A DNA stretch of 64,000 nt, taken from Nitrososphaerota archaeon. Its GTDB lineage: Archaea > Thermoproteota > Nitrososphaeria > Nitrososphaerales > Gagatemarchaeaceae. Every line of letters begins with the position of its first letter. The first letter of the stretch is position 1. The stretch lies in contig JAFLZH010000003.1 in NCBI GenBank assembly GCA_029785615.1, positions 51,719-115,718 of the forward strand, written 5' to 3'. Below, piece by piece: positions 34,360 to 41,202 of this stretch. The position numbers and the translations under genes are program-made. Under the pieces are notes generated by a model, which was not told where the DNA came from, ran no database searches, and worked only from the letters and a program-made list of their open reading frames with translations.

Positions 34360-34875
34360 CTAAGTCGGCGGGACTGTCTCCAGGCCTGTGACGACCGGCC
34401 TGAGAGCCTGCGAGGTGCTTATGGCCGTCATGTCGGCTGAGATCTCAAGGACTATGGTGGTGGTCTTCCCCGACGCTATGGTGAAGCGCATCGGGACCTT
34501 GATCTGCCCGCTCGGGACAGTCAGTGTGACGTTGGTCCCGCTCACCGTGGCCACCGCGGCCGTTATCCCGAACCTGACCATGGTGTAGTTCCCCGCGGGG
34601 ATGCTGTTCTTCCCGAGCATCCTGGTGACGCTCTGCAGCGCCAGAAGGTCGAAGGTCGTCGCGTTGACTTTGTAGTTCACGCTGGCGTTACCAGGCCCCT
34701 GTAGGGTGATGTCAGTGATCGTGAGATAGATGTGGGTGACGTTGCTCCCTGCGGGGGAGTCCTTCACACCGACGACCAGGCTTCCGCTCGGGGTTCTCAG
34801 CAGCGCCGTCGCCGCGACACCTACGACCACTATCACCACGACGGCTATCGCGACGGCTACGATCTTCGTCTTCAA
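34360..34875 (-). CDS. Membrane-anchored DUF4382 protein
   Basis: A 171-residue protein with an N-terminal signal anchor (residues 5-27) and an outer beta-rich domain. The sequence VGVKDSPAGSNVTHIYLTITDITL, then FDLLALQSV and PAGNYTMVRFGI match the DUF4382 pattern of archaeal and bacterial surface lipoproteins. Function is unknown. TTG 34875 is about 27 nt after GCTAAATACG. The 195 nt between it and the TFB gene contain only a pyrimidine-rich run near 34203-34224 and no gene. Confidence 0.8.
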   Translation of the reverse strand: MKTKIVAVAIAVVVIVVVGVAATALLRTPSGSLVVGVKDSPAGSNVTHIYLTITDITLQGPGNASVNYKVNATTFDLLALQSVTRMLGKNSIPAGNYTMVRFGITAAVATVSGTNVTLTVPSGQIKVPMRFTIASGKTTTIVLEISADMTAISTSQALRPVVTGLETVPPT

Positions 34876-34958
34876 TCCTCGCTCTGCTTCGCGAAGGGCG
34901 TATTTAGCATAGCGCGTTTGAACATGACGGGCTGCCGCCGAGCGACTGCGTCAGATAT

Positions 34959-35010
34959 CAAATCCCGGCCACCGCATTTCTGATTTGAACCTAACTACGT
35001 CTAGGAACCG
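34959..35010. repeat. Interspersed repeat module, copy A
   Basis: Contains CCGGCCACCGCA (34965-34976), five variable bases, then GATTTGAACC (34982-34991) and a tail ending TCTAGGAACCG. The two blocks recur with the same spacing in copy B, and the tail recurs in copy C. It lies just downstream of the VapC-type gene. Confidence 0.7.
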
Positions 35011-35100
35011 CTCTACTCAGATTCACTGTTCTGCATGTGGGGTGCCCGACCGAAATTCCAGGTGGTAGCAAATTCAGGCGTTCTTGAGTTCGTTCCAGTC

Positions 35101-35601
35101 CTACGAATCCTCAGCCTGTCTCCCTTGCAAGGTATTCTCCCATTTGAAGTACTCCTCTTGCAGCGCCTCCCACAAGGGAGGAAGGTCAACCGACTGTCTC
35201 AGAATGTCTGCACTTGTCACCACACGCACCTTGGACTGTTTCTTGAAGTGCGGGTCGTGAGACCAGACGGGGAGGCCGTGTGCCATCGCGAGTGCCAAGA
35301 ATTCGGCGTCCTCTGGATCTATCGGGTCCATAATCGATTTCGCTTCCGACATCTTATGGGTGTACTCCTTTGTCATCGCGGTCCTGACGTAATAGCCAAT
35401 TTGGTTCGTGAAGGCCCGGAAGTCGAAGTCAGGTCTCCGCTTTGTCCACTCAGTTCTGTGCTCCCAGAGCTCGTCGACCCCTTTATAGGGAGTGGACAAC
35501 TCGAGCTCGAGGCTCTTGACGATTTTCCCCGTCAACTTCCCCGGGTCGAGCAGCCAGGATACTAGGATGGTTGTATCGACGACGTACTTGGTCTGCACCA
35601 C
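35101..35601 (-). CDS. PIN-domain toxin (VapC type)
   Basis: A 166-residue PIN-fold ribonuclease candidate. The first acidic residue is in YVVDTTILVSWLL, a central acidic residue in DELWEHRTEW, and the C-terminal pair in DPEDAEFLALAMAHGLPVWSHDPHF, which carries the D-x-E-x-x-x-x and S-x-D hallmarks. VapC toxins cleave tRNA or rRNA until neutralised by their VapB. GTG 35601 lies 2 nt after the antitoxin stop, so the two form an operon. A C-terminal tail of about 25 residues follows the domain. Confidence 0.85.
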   Translation of the reverse strand: MVQTKYVVDTTILVSWLLDPGKLTGKIVKSLELELSTPYKGVDELWEHRTEWTKRRPDFDFRAFTNQIGYYVRTAMTKEYTHKMSEAKSIMDPIDPEDAEFLALAMAHGLPVWSHDPHFKKQSKVRVVTSADILRQSVDLPPLWEALQEEYFKWENTLQGRQAEDS

Positions 35602-35603
35602 GG

Positions 35604-35843
35604 CTACGCCGTTTTCTTGATGACGCTGCGAGGATGCTGTACTGCGAGGGCCCGCCGGAGTATCTCCTCGTCCGAAAGGCCCGGTTCCGCGAACCGCTCC
35701 AGTAGCTTCTCCGCCTGAAGCTGCCTTTCAAAGGCCTTCGTGGCGACCCTGCTCCAGTTCGTCTCTGGATGCTCCTTCAGTTCTCTCTTCAGAGTCGCTG
35801 GTATGCTGATGTTCATGGGAACCGTTCCTTCCTTCTTGCTCAT
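35604..35843 (-). CDS. VapB-type antitoxin
   Basis: A 79-residue antitoxin. The N-terminal MNISIPATLKRELKEHPETNWSRV pattern is a ribbon-helix-helix-like DNA-binding segment, and the C-terminal part (LSDEEILRRALAV) should bind the toxin. ATG 35843 is chosen over ATG 35861 because ACTTAAATG sits about 33 nt before the former and only 15 before the latter. A close paralogue lies at 36603-36824. Confidence 0.85.
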   Translation of the reverse strand: MSKKEGTVPMNISIPATLKRELKEHPETNWSRVATKAFERQLQAEKLLERFAEPGLSDEEILRRALAVQHPRSVIKKTA

Positions 35844-35892
35844 GACAGTCCCGATGCGCATTGGTGCGCATTTAAGTCTTTAGCCGAAGACG

Positions 35893-35954
35893 TATTTGAA
35901 CTAAATTGCGTTCAAGAACCGGCCACCGCAGTTAAGATTTGAACCCAGTTGCGG
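35893..35954. repeat. Interspersed repeat module, copy B
   Basis: Holds one full module from ATTTGAAC (35893) through AAGAACCGG to CCGGCCACCGCA (35919-35930), then five bases and a second GATTTGAACC (35936-35945). It is thus about one and a half tandem units with a period near 43 bp. It lies just upstream of the vapB-type promoter. Confidence 0.7.
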
Positions 35955-36054
35955 ACTGTGAAAGACGGCCTGCTCCTGCCAACTTTTCTGTGCAGTTGCA
36001 GTACCGCTCCTTGACTGACTGAGCGGCGAGGGTCTCTCGTCCGTGGACGACCCA

Positions 36055-36252
36055 TCAAGCAGGGACCGCGGCTCGGGCCAACTGTTTGAGTACTCCCTTC
36101 TTCCTCAGGCCCCAGACTTCAATTCCCATCACTTCGCCCTTCTTGTCGAGCTCCACAACCACCTCGTCCTCCACCTCCCTCACGCTTTCCGCTGGGCCGT
36201 CCTTGAAGTGGAAGTATAGTATGTCGACTTCAGGGTCGTAGCTGAGCTTCAT
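36055..36252 (-). CDS. DUF2283 protein, probable antitoxin
   Basis: A 65-residue DUF2283 protein. YDPEVDILYFHFKDGPAESVREVEDEVVVELDKKGEVMGIEVW is diagnostic, split here as YDPEVDILYFHF and GEVMGIEVWGLRK. Family members are found beside DUF4258 proteins as likely antitoxins. The ATG overlaps the stop of the upstream DUF4258 gene by 4 nt, so the two are translationally coupled. Confidence 0.82.
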   Translation of the reverse strand: MKLSYDPEVDILYFHFKDGPAESVREVEDEVVVELDKKGEVMGIEVWGLRKKGVLKQLARAAVPA

Positions 36253-36473
36253 ATTTCCGTCCAGACTCCTCTTCCGAGCTTCCGCCTAATAAGCCTGTTA
36301 ACGTCTGACGCGTGATAGGCTGTGACCACCCGGTTCGCCTTCACCCGGGGGACATAGATTACGACGGGGTATCTGTGATTGGTCTTCTTCACGGCTACTA
36401 GGGACGAAGATTCGGTGTCCTTGAACAAGCTGTCGGGTCTTTGGACGGCTTCAGCCACCTGTTTCCTTGTCAC
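36249..36473 (-). CDS. DUF4258 protein, probable toxin (5' end unclear)
   Basis: A 74-residue product from GTG 36473, containing VTRKQVAEAVQRPD and VVTAYHASDVNRLIRR of the DUF4258 family. The conserved N-terminal stretch FSIHAWERLHLRR lies upstream in the same frame (to about 36518) but has no ATG, GTG or TTG. Either a CTG at 36518 is used or a one-base indel has cut the frame from ATG 36543, which sits at leaderless distance from a CCTTAAATT box. Paired with DUF2283 downstream, it forms a putative toxin-antitoxin module that may be inactive. Confidence 0.65.
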   Translation of the reverse strand: MTRKQVAEAVQRPDSLFKDTESSSLVAVKKTNHRYPVVIYVPRVKANRVVTAYHASDVNRLIRRKLGRGVWTEI

Positions 36474-36602
36474 CCGCCTTAGGTGAAGCCTCTCCCAGGC
36501 GTGAATACTGAACTCCAGCGATGTCAGCGAGCTCCTGCGTCATCGCCGGGGCGGGTCGGGAATTTAAGGCAGGGTAGGTAGCAGTCACGTGCAGCACCAG
36601 GG

Positions 36603-36824
36603 CTACGCCGCCTTCTTGATGATGTCTCGAGGGTACTGGACGCGGAGACCCCGCCTGAGGATTTCCCTGTCGGAAAGGCTCTGCTCTGCGAGCTGCTCCA
36701 GAATCTTGTCCGTCTGGAGCTGCCTTTCGAAGGCCTTCGTCGCGACCCTGCTCCAGTTCGTCTCCGGGTGCTTCTTCAATTCTTTTTTCAGGGCCGCCGG
36801 GACGCTGATGCTCATAGGAATCAT
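36603..36824 (-). CDS. Orphan VapB-like antitoxin, paralogue of 35604-35843
   Basis: A 73-residue protein closely similar to the VapB-type antitoxin 0.8 kb away: both have HPETNWSRVATKAFERQLQ and end in an IKK(T/A)A motif. DNA identity is high over most of the gene. Past the stop, similarity continues into the first bases of a vapC start (GTAGCC-TGGTGC) and then ends, so the toxin gene seems to have been deleted. Its start lies 14 nt from the divergent RelE remnant. It could still neutralise the neighbouring VapC or act as an anti-addiction factor. Confidence 0.75.
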   Translation of the reverse strand: MIPMSISVPAALKKELKKHPETNWSRVATKAFERQLQTDKILEQLAEQSLSDREILRRGLRVQYPRDIIKKAA

Positions 36825-36838
36825 ACGGCCTGAAGTGA

Positions 36839-37184
36839 ATGTACGAGCTAGAAGTCAGGCAGCACGTCGACCGGATCTTCAAGAAACTCTCGAAAAGGGA
36901 CCGGAAACAGATGGAGGCGACAGGCAGAAAGATTGGCGAGATTCTGCGGGAGCCCCACGCCTTCAAGGCCATGCGCTTCCCGCTTGTGGGGATGAGGAGA
37001 GCCCACTTCGGAAAGTCACGCCCTGCTGTTCTCGATTGACTGGTAAAGGAAGACTGTCGTTCTCGAAGACTACGAGCATCATGATCGGGTCTACGAGGGG
37101 AGGTGGCTCTGGTTTGCCCGCGTAACTCATTCCCCGGAGGTGTCGCAGCCAGACGGGTTCGACACCTTCAATGCGTCAATCTGA
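36839..37184 (+). pseudogene. RelE/ParE-type toxin remnant
   Basis: The first 60 residues from ATG 36839 (VRQHVDRIFKKLSKRDRKQM, then FPLVGMRRAHFGKS) match RelE/ParE toxins. The frame then shifts near 37016: another frame reads HALLFSIDW, TAA (37044-37046), RKTVVLEDYEHHDRVY, which is the normal RelE C-terminal strand set. One indel plus one stop separate the parts. In the original frame translation would end at 37039 after 66 residues, lacking the catalytic C-terminal strands, so it is probably inactive. No antitoxin lies in its own operon. Confidence 0.75.
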
Positions 37185-37205
37185 ACCTGGCTAGGTCTAA
37201 GAACC
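37178..37205. repeat. Interspersed repeat module, copy C (partial)
   Basis: ATCTGAACCTGG followed by CTAGGTCTAAGAACCG matches the tail of copy A over about 28 positions with roughly six differences. It begins inside the end of the RelE remnant. A shorter echo, ACCTGGCTAGG, occurs at 58253-58263 after the Bax1 gene. Confidence 0.6.
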
Positions 37206-37242
37206 GAGGCGCGCGCCGTGGACGATGCGCAGGTGGATGGAC

Positions 37243-37773
37243 CTAGTCCTCCCGGACCAGGCGTTCCCTCCCCCTCTGGGCCAGGGGCTCCCGGGGGTAT
37301 ATGGCGGGGAAGCTGGCTGAGAGTATGTCGACGTATCTCTCCGTCTCCTGGTCGTTCATGAACTGGAACATGTACCTCCCCGAGTAGGGCTCGTGGGGCC
37401 CTTCCCTCCTCATGAACTCGATGTGGATCAGCGGGTCCCCCTGCCTGATGGTTATGGGGGTCCTCTCGTTGCTGAGGTTCACAAGCTCCAGGGCCAGCCT
37501 CCCGACGAACCCGCTGTGGACCTTCACCGAGTTGAGGAAAGAGAGCCCGAGCCTCCCGAACTTGCTCTTGGAGGTGAGGTGGGCGACCACGTCGGGGGGC
37601 GTGAACACAATCTCCCTCGATATCATGTTCCTGTGCTCCAGGTAGTTGAGGGTCCTGTCCTCGCGGACCGTCAGGACGTACCCGTCGCCGTCGAACGCCG
37701 AGTCCTCCGACGGGTAGATGCAGCTGTACTTGCTGACCATCTCCTTCAGGAGGGGTGCACCGATAACGGTCAT
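37243..37773 (-). CDS. dCTP deaminase/dUTPase-family protein
   Basis: A 176-residue trimeric dUTPase-fold protein. The motif SKSKFGRLGLSFLN corresponds to the R-S-S-L-A-R-x-G-L phosphate-binding motif, and HSGFVGRLALELVNLSN to the G-x-G-x-L-x-x-E-x-x-N motif with the catalytic Glu of dCTP deaminase. TIRQGDPLIHIEFMR is the following strand. It should convert dCTP to dUTP or hydrolyse dUTP, limiting uracil in DNA. The ATG overlaps the stop of the upstream protease gene by 4 nt. Confidence 0.8.
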   Translation of the reverse strand: MTVIGAPLLKEMVSKYSCIYPSEDSAFDGDGYVLTVREDRTLNYLEHRNMISREIVFTPPDVVAHLTSKSKFGRLGLSFLNSVKVHSGFVGRLALELVNLSNERTPITIRQGDPLIHIEFMRREGPHEPYSGRYMFQFMNDQETERYVDILSASFPAIYPREPLAQRGRERLVRED

Positions 37774-38837
37774 GTTGCGAGCGGAGGCCCTGTCTCAGGC
37801 CCCTTATCAATCAGCCCCTCGCCTGACCCCCGGTCCGTCAGCAGGTACTTTTTGATGGCCAGATACGCCACGAGGACGAAGGACGCCACGCCGAAGAGCA
37901 GGACGAGGTCATAGTCCACCAGCGTCTGCCCCACATATTCGTTCGTCGCGTTGACAGATATCCCGAAGGCCGACTGCCCGAAGAACGAGTACGCGCTCCC
38001 GAAGTAGTCGACCCCCCAGTGGGCGAGGACGGCGACGTGGAACCCGTACCTGACGTAAAGGTACCCCAGGACCAGGCCCCCCCACACGGCGTCCGGCAGC
38101 TTCGCCCAGGACCACCCCCCGGTGCCGCCGCAGTTGACGTGGCAGAGCCCGAAGGTGACGGCGCTCCCGACGGTCGCGGCCCAGATGATCACCCCCGCGG
38201 CGCCCCCGACCGCCGCCCCTTCGAACACGGCGGAGGGCCTCCACAGCGCCCTCAGCGCCTCGCGGGGGGACCTGCCAACTGACAGCACCAGCGCGAAGAG
38301 CCCTATCAGGACGACCCTGAACCCGAGCTCCTCCCTGAGCGGGGCGAGGGCCAGGGAGCCGAACTCCAGGAGGGGGTCGAAGTTAGCGAAGGGGTTCCCC
38401 ACGGACCCCAGGGCGGAGACGGAGACCGCCGTGATGAACGTCCCGGTGAACCCGAGGAACCCTATGGCCACCAGGATCACGAAGAGGGGGCTCTCCATCA
38501 GCGCCCCCACCCCGGTGGCAAAGGCGTCTCTCATCGCCGCGGCGGGCCTCTTCTGCTGCGCTGCGCCGTAGGCGAACATCCCGGCGTAGACCGCCAGGAC
38601 AAGGAGGAACACCCCGCCTATGGGGACGGTGAAGGGGAGGATGGCCGCGACCGGGCCGATGAAGAGGAATGTCTGCACGTAGGACCCGTAGCTCAGCTGG
38701 TTGGACAGCCCCCCATGGAACACCGCGTAGACGCCGGCCGGGAAGGAGCCGACAATCAACCCCAGGGTGAGGAAAGCCAGGCCGAGGAAGACCACGACCA
38801 CCAGGCTGGACTCATGTCTCGCTGGCTTCCTCTCCAA
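37770..38837 (-). CDS. CPBP (CAAX/ABI)-family intramembrane metalloprotease
   Basis: A 355-residue polytopic protein. The three CPBP motifs are LREELGFRV (EExxxR), VTFGLCHV (FxxxH) and LAHWGVDYF (HxxxD-like), which supply the glutamate-activated water and zinc ligands. An N-terminal half of about 180 residues with five helices precedes the conserved domain. Substrates are unknown; relatives process prenylated proteins or bacteriocin-like peptides. TTG 38837 follows the stop of the upstream zinc-ribbon gene by 1 nt, and the end overlaps the next gene by ATGA, so three genes form one operon. Confidence 0.87.
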   Translation of the reverse strand: MERKPARHESSLVVVVFLGLAFLTLGLIVGSFPAGVYAVFHGGLSNQLSYGSYVQTFLFIGPVAAILPFTVPIGGVFLLVLAVYAGMFAYGAAQQKRPAAAMRDAFATGVGALMESPLFVILVAIGFLGFTGTFITAVSVSALGSVGNPFANFDPLLEFGSLALAPLREELGFRVVLIGLFALVLSVGRSPREALRALWRPSAVFEGAAVGGAAGVIIWAATVGSAVTFGLCHVNCGGTGGWSWAKLPDAVWGGLVLGYLYVRYGFHVAVLAHWGVDYFGSAYSFFGQSAFGISVNATNEYVGQTLVDYDLVLLFGVASFVLVAYLAIKKYLLTDRGSGEGLIDKGPETGPPLAT

Positions 38838-38838
38838 C

Positions 38839-39054
38839 TCAGCCTGTCTCCTCGTCCGGCCCCTTCTCCAGGAACACCGACCCGGAGTAGCCGCACTTCT
38901 GGCAGTAGTACTCGGAGGGGACGAAACCCCAGAGGTCCTTGTTCATGGTGGTGAGCGGGGCGAGGCACCTGGGGCAGAGCTTCGTTTCGGGGGCGAAGGG
39001 GCTCCGCCTGGCCAGGACAGGCTCCCTGTCGTCGGGGCTCTTCTGAGGGTGCAT
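38839..39054 (-). CDS. Small zinc-ribbon protein
   Basis: A 71-residue protein with CPRCLAPL near residue 27 and CQKCGYSG near residue 51, a typical four-Cys zinc ribbon. First gene of an operon with the CPBP protease and the dUTPase-fold protein. The ATG lies about 26 nt after the GGTTTTAAGC box that also serves the divergent gene at 39108. No specific function is known. Confidence 0.75.
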   Translation of the reverse strand: MHPQKSPDDREPVLARRSPFAPETKLCPRCLAPLTTMNKDLWGFVPSEYYCQKCGYSGSVFLEKGPDEETG

Positions 39055-39076
39055 GCGGGCCCGGATTCACCGCGCG

Positions 39077-39085
39077 CTTAAAACC
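39077..39085. promoter_or_regulatory. Shared bidirectional TATA box
   Basis: CTTAAAACC lies about 28 nt before TTG 39108 on the plus strand and about 26 nt before ATG 39054 on the minus strand. Both distances fit leaderless archaeal transcripts, so one AT-rich element probably serves two divergent zinc-ribbon genes. Confidence 0.6.
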
Positions 39086-39107
39086 ATTCGAGGCGAGGAG
39101 CGCCCCG

Positions 39108-39230
39108 TTGGCCACGGAGAAGTGCTACGCCTGTGGGGAAGCGATGGTCGGGATACAGGCCTGCAAGTACAGGTGCAACAGCTGCGGGGCGCTGTTGGAC
39201 TGCGAGGATGTCTCCGGGCTCCCGAAGTGA
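39108..39230 (+). CDS. 40-residue zinc-ribbon miniprotein
   Basis: TTG 39108 begins a 40-codon gene with CYACGEAMVG, CKYRCNSCG and a further Cys in LDCED: six cysteines, of which four at CxxC spacing should hold zinc. Third-position GC matches that of known genes. The start is 28 nt after CTTAAAACC. It is too small for many gene finders. The function is unknown; size and motif resemble rubrerythrin-like or Zn-ribbon miniproteins common in archaea. Confidence 0.7.
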   Translation: MATEKCYACGEAMVGIQACKYRCNSCGALLDCEDVSGLPK

Positions 39231-39237
39231 GCCGCCG

Positions 39238-40020
39238 CTACTGTGCCGGAGGACGGCTCCCGCTGAACGCCGCGTAGGCCTCGTCCGCGCTCTTCCCTTC
39301 GTGGACCACCCCCCTCACGGCCTTGATTATGGAGACTGGGTCGGCGGACTGGAATATGTTGCGCCCCATGTCCACCCCCGACGCCCCCTCTGCGACGGCG
39401 TCGTGGGCGAGCTGCAGGGCGTCCCTCTCCGGGAGCTTCTTCCCCCCGGCTATGACGACGGGGACCGGGCACCCGTCGACCACCCGGCGGAAGTCGGCGC
39501 AGTAGTACGTCTTCACTATGCTGGCCCCCAGCTCGGCCGCTATGCGGCAGGCGAGGCCCAGATACCGCGCGTCTCTGGCCATCTCCCTCCCCACCGCTGT
39601 CACCGCAAGCACCGGAATCCCATACCTCTCCCCTTCGTTGACCAGCTCAGCCAGGTTGGCCAGGGTCTCCTTCTCGTGCTCCGAGCCCACGAAGACAGAC
39701 ACGGCCACCGCGGACGCGTTGAGCCTCACCGCCTCCTCGATGGAGGTGGTCACGACCTCGTCCGAGAGCTCCTTCAGTATGCTCGTCCCCCCTGACACCC
39801 TGAGGACGATGGGGATGTCCTGGTTCGCGTCGACGGACGTCCTGAGCACACCCCGGGTCAGCATGAGCGAGTCGGCGTAGGGGATGAGGGGGGTGAGCGT
39901 CTTCCTCGGGTTCTCGAGACCGGTAGTCGGCCCCTGGAAGTACCCGTGGTCGACAGCCAGCATCACGGTCCTCCCGCCCTTCATTATTCTCTCGACCCTG
40001 TTCTTCAGCCCCCAGCTCAT
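39238..40020 (-). CDS. LsrF-like class I (DeoC/LacD) aldolase
   Basis: A 260-residue Schiff-base aldolase. VDHGYFQGPTTGLE near residue 24, TRGVLRTSV, VIAGGKKLPERDAL and ASGVDMGRNIFQS are almost word-for-word those of LsrF, the thiolase that ends autoinducer-2 catabolism in enteric bacteria. The Schiff-base Lys is in IVKTYY. No other lsr genes are visible. Archaeal relatives act on other sugar-derived substrates, so the reaction is open. CTTTATTAC lies about 27 nt before the ATG. An alcohol dehydrogenase gene lies upstream in the same direction. Confidence 0.87.
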   Translation of the reverse strand: MSWGLKNRVERIMKGGRTVMLAVDHGYFQGPTTGLENPRKTLTPLIPYADSLMLTRGVLRTSVDANQDIPIVLRVSGGTSILKELSDEVVTTSIEEAVRLNASAVAVSVFVGSEHEKETLANLAELVNEGERYGIPVLAVTAVGREMARDARYLGLACRIAAELGASIVKTYYCADFRRVVDGCPVPVVIAGGKKLPERDALQLAHDAVAEGASGVDMGRNIFQSADPVSIIKAVRGVVHEGKSADEAYAAFSGSRPPAQ

Positions 40021-40061
40021 GGGGGCGCCTCGCGCCGGACTGTGGTAATAAAGGGTCCGGG

Positions 40062-41084
40062 CTAGGCGGTCACTACGACCTTCATGGCTGTCCCCCCCGA
40101 GGCGGCCTCGACCGCCTTCTGGAACTCAGCGAGGGCGAACCTGTGCGTGACCAGCGCCCCGAACTCACCTCCACGCGACTCGAGGACCCGCAGGGCGGCT
40201 TTGGTGTCTGTCTCTGTCGCCCCGTAGCTCGTCTGCACCTCCTGCTCGGCGTTGTAGATGTCGCTGACGTCGTAGTCGAGGACCGTCTCCTTGGGGGGGA
40301 CCCCGAACAGGCAGACCCTCCCGCCCTTCCTCACAGACCTCAGCCCCTGGAGTATGGCGGCCCCGCTCCCCGACGCCACCATGGCGACGTCTGCCCCCCT
40401 CCCGTCCGTCTCGCCCCGGACCTGGGCGGGGACGTCTTCTGTCGCGGCGTTCAGGACCCTCGCCACCCCCGCCTTCTCGGCGAAGCGGAGCCTCCATTCG
40501 GCTACGTCGCTCACCAGCACCCTGGCGCTGGTCGGCGCGAGCAGCAGCGCGTGCATCATCCCCACCGGGCCCGCGCCGGCTATGAAGACTGACTCCCCGG
40601 GCTCTATGTGGCACTTCCTCACCGCCCTGACGCAGCAGGCCAGGGGCTCGACCAGCGAAGCGACGTCGAAGCCCATCCCTTCAGGGAGCTTCAGGACCCC
40701 TCCCCTGTCCACGTTCCACTTCGGGACGGCGAACAGCTCGGAGAACCCCCCGGGGACGAGGTTGCTCCCCCGGTAGTGGTCGCACATGGTCTCGTTCCCC
40801 GACCTGCAGAGGTAGCAGGTGTAGTCCGGGACGTGGTGGTGGGGGAAGACGCGCTCCCCGACGATGAAGCCCTCGACCCCTTCTCCTGCGGCGACTATTG
40901 TCCCGACGGCCTCGTGCCCGAGCACGGGCTTCGACGCCGTGTACTCCCCCCGCATCTTCTCGAGGTCGGTCCCGCAGAGCCCGCAGGCCGCCATCCTGAC
41001 GAGGAGCTCCCCCGGGCCGGGGACGGGCTCGGGCGTCTCGGCCACCGTCGCCCCCATGCCTTCGTTCATCAGGACCGCCTTCAT
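40062..41084 (-). CDS. Zinc-dependent alcohol/polyol dehydrogenase
   Basis: A 340-residue medium-chain dehydrogenase. The catalytic zinc site is CGLCGTDLEKM with GHEAVGTIVAAG and VEPLACCVRAV. The structural zinc-like cluster HHHVPDYTCYLCRSGNETMC has fewer cysteines than the usual four. The NAD(P)-binding turn is GAGPVGMM near residue 170 with an acidic VSDVAE, favouring NAD. It resembles sorbitol/threonine dehydrogenase relatives. GGCTTAAATG lies about 29 nt before the ATG. It is 41 nt upstream of the LsrF-like aldolase, suggesting a shared sugar or polyol pathway. Confidence 0.9.
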   Translation of the reverse strand: MKAVLMNEGMGATVAETPEPVPGPGELLVRMAACGLCGTDLEKMRGEYTASKPVLGHEAVGTIVAAGEGVEGFIVGERVFPHHHVPDYTCYLCRSGNETMCDHYRGSNLVPGGFSELFAVPKWNVDRGGVLKLPEGMGFDVASLVEPLACCVRAVRKCHIEPGESVFIAGAGPVGMMHALLLAPTSARVLVSDVAEWRLRFAEKAGVARVLNAATEDVPAQVRGETDGRGADVAMVASGSGAAILQGLRSVRKGGRVCLFGVPPKETVLDYDVSDIYNAEQEVQTSYGATETDTKAALRVLESRGGEFGALVTHRFALAEFQKAVEAASGGTAMKVVVTA

Positions 41085-41202
41085 CCTGGCCTGTCCGTCT
41101 CTCCTGGCTCATTTAAGCCAGTCTCGACGCGAGGCCGATGCTCCGGTGCGTTAGGCGTCACCGCAGGTTAATAGCCCGCCCTTCGGCGAAGGTGAACGTC
41201 CC

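Noticed and set aside
34950-35960. GGTTCAAATC on the minus strand inside the repeat modules, resembling tRNA 3' parts
   Set aside because: The T-stem does not pair and no matching 5' acceptor strand is present, so I treat these as repeats and not tRNA genes.
36451-36543. A 30-residue frame from ATG 36543 at leaderless distance from a TATA box
   Set aside because: The product has no recognisable features, and the other frame carries the conserved DUF4258 N terminus; it is more likely the broken start of that gene.
34959-37205. A degenerate CRISPR array
   Set aside because: Only a few diverged copies separated by genes, no regular spacers and no cas genes in the window.
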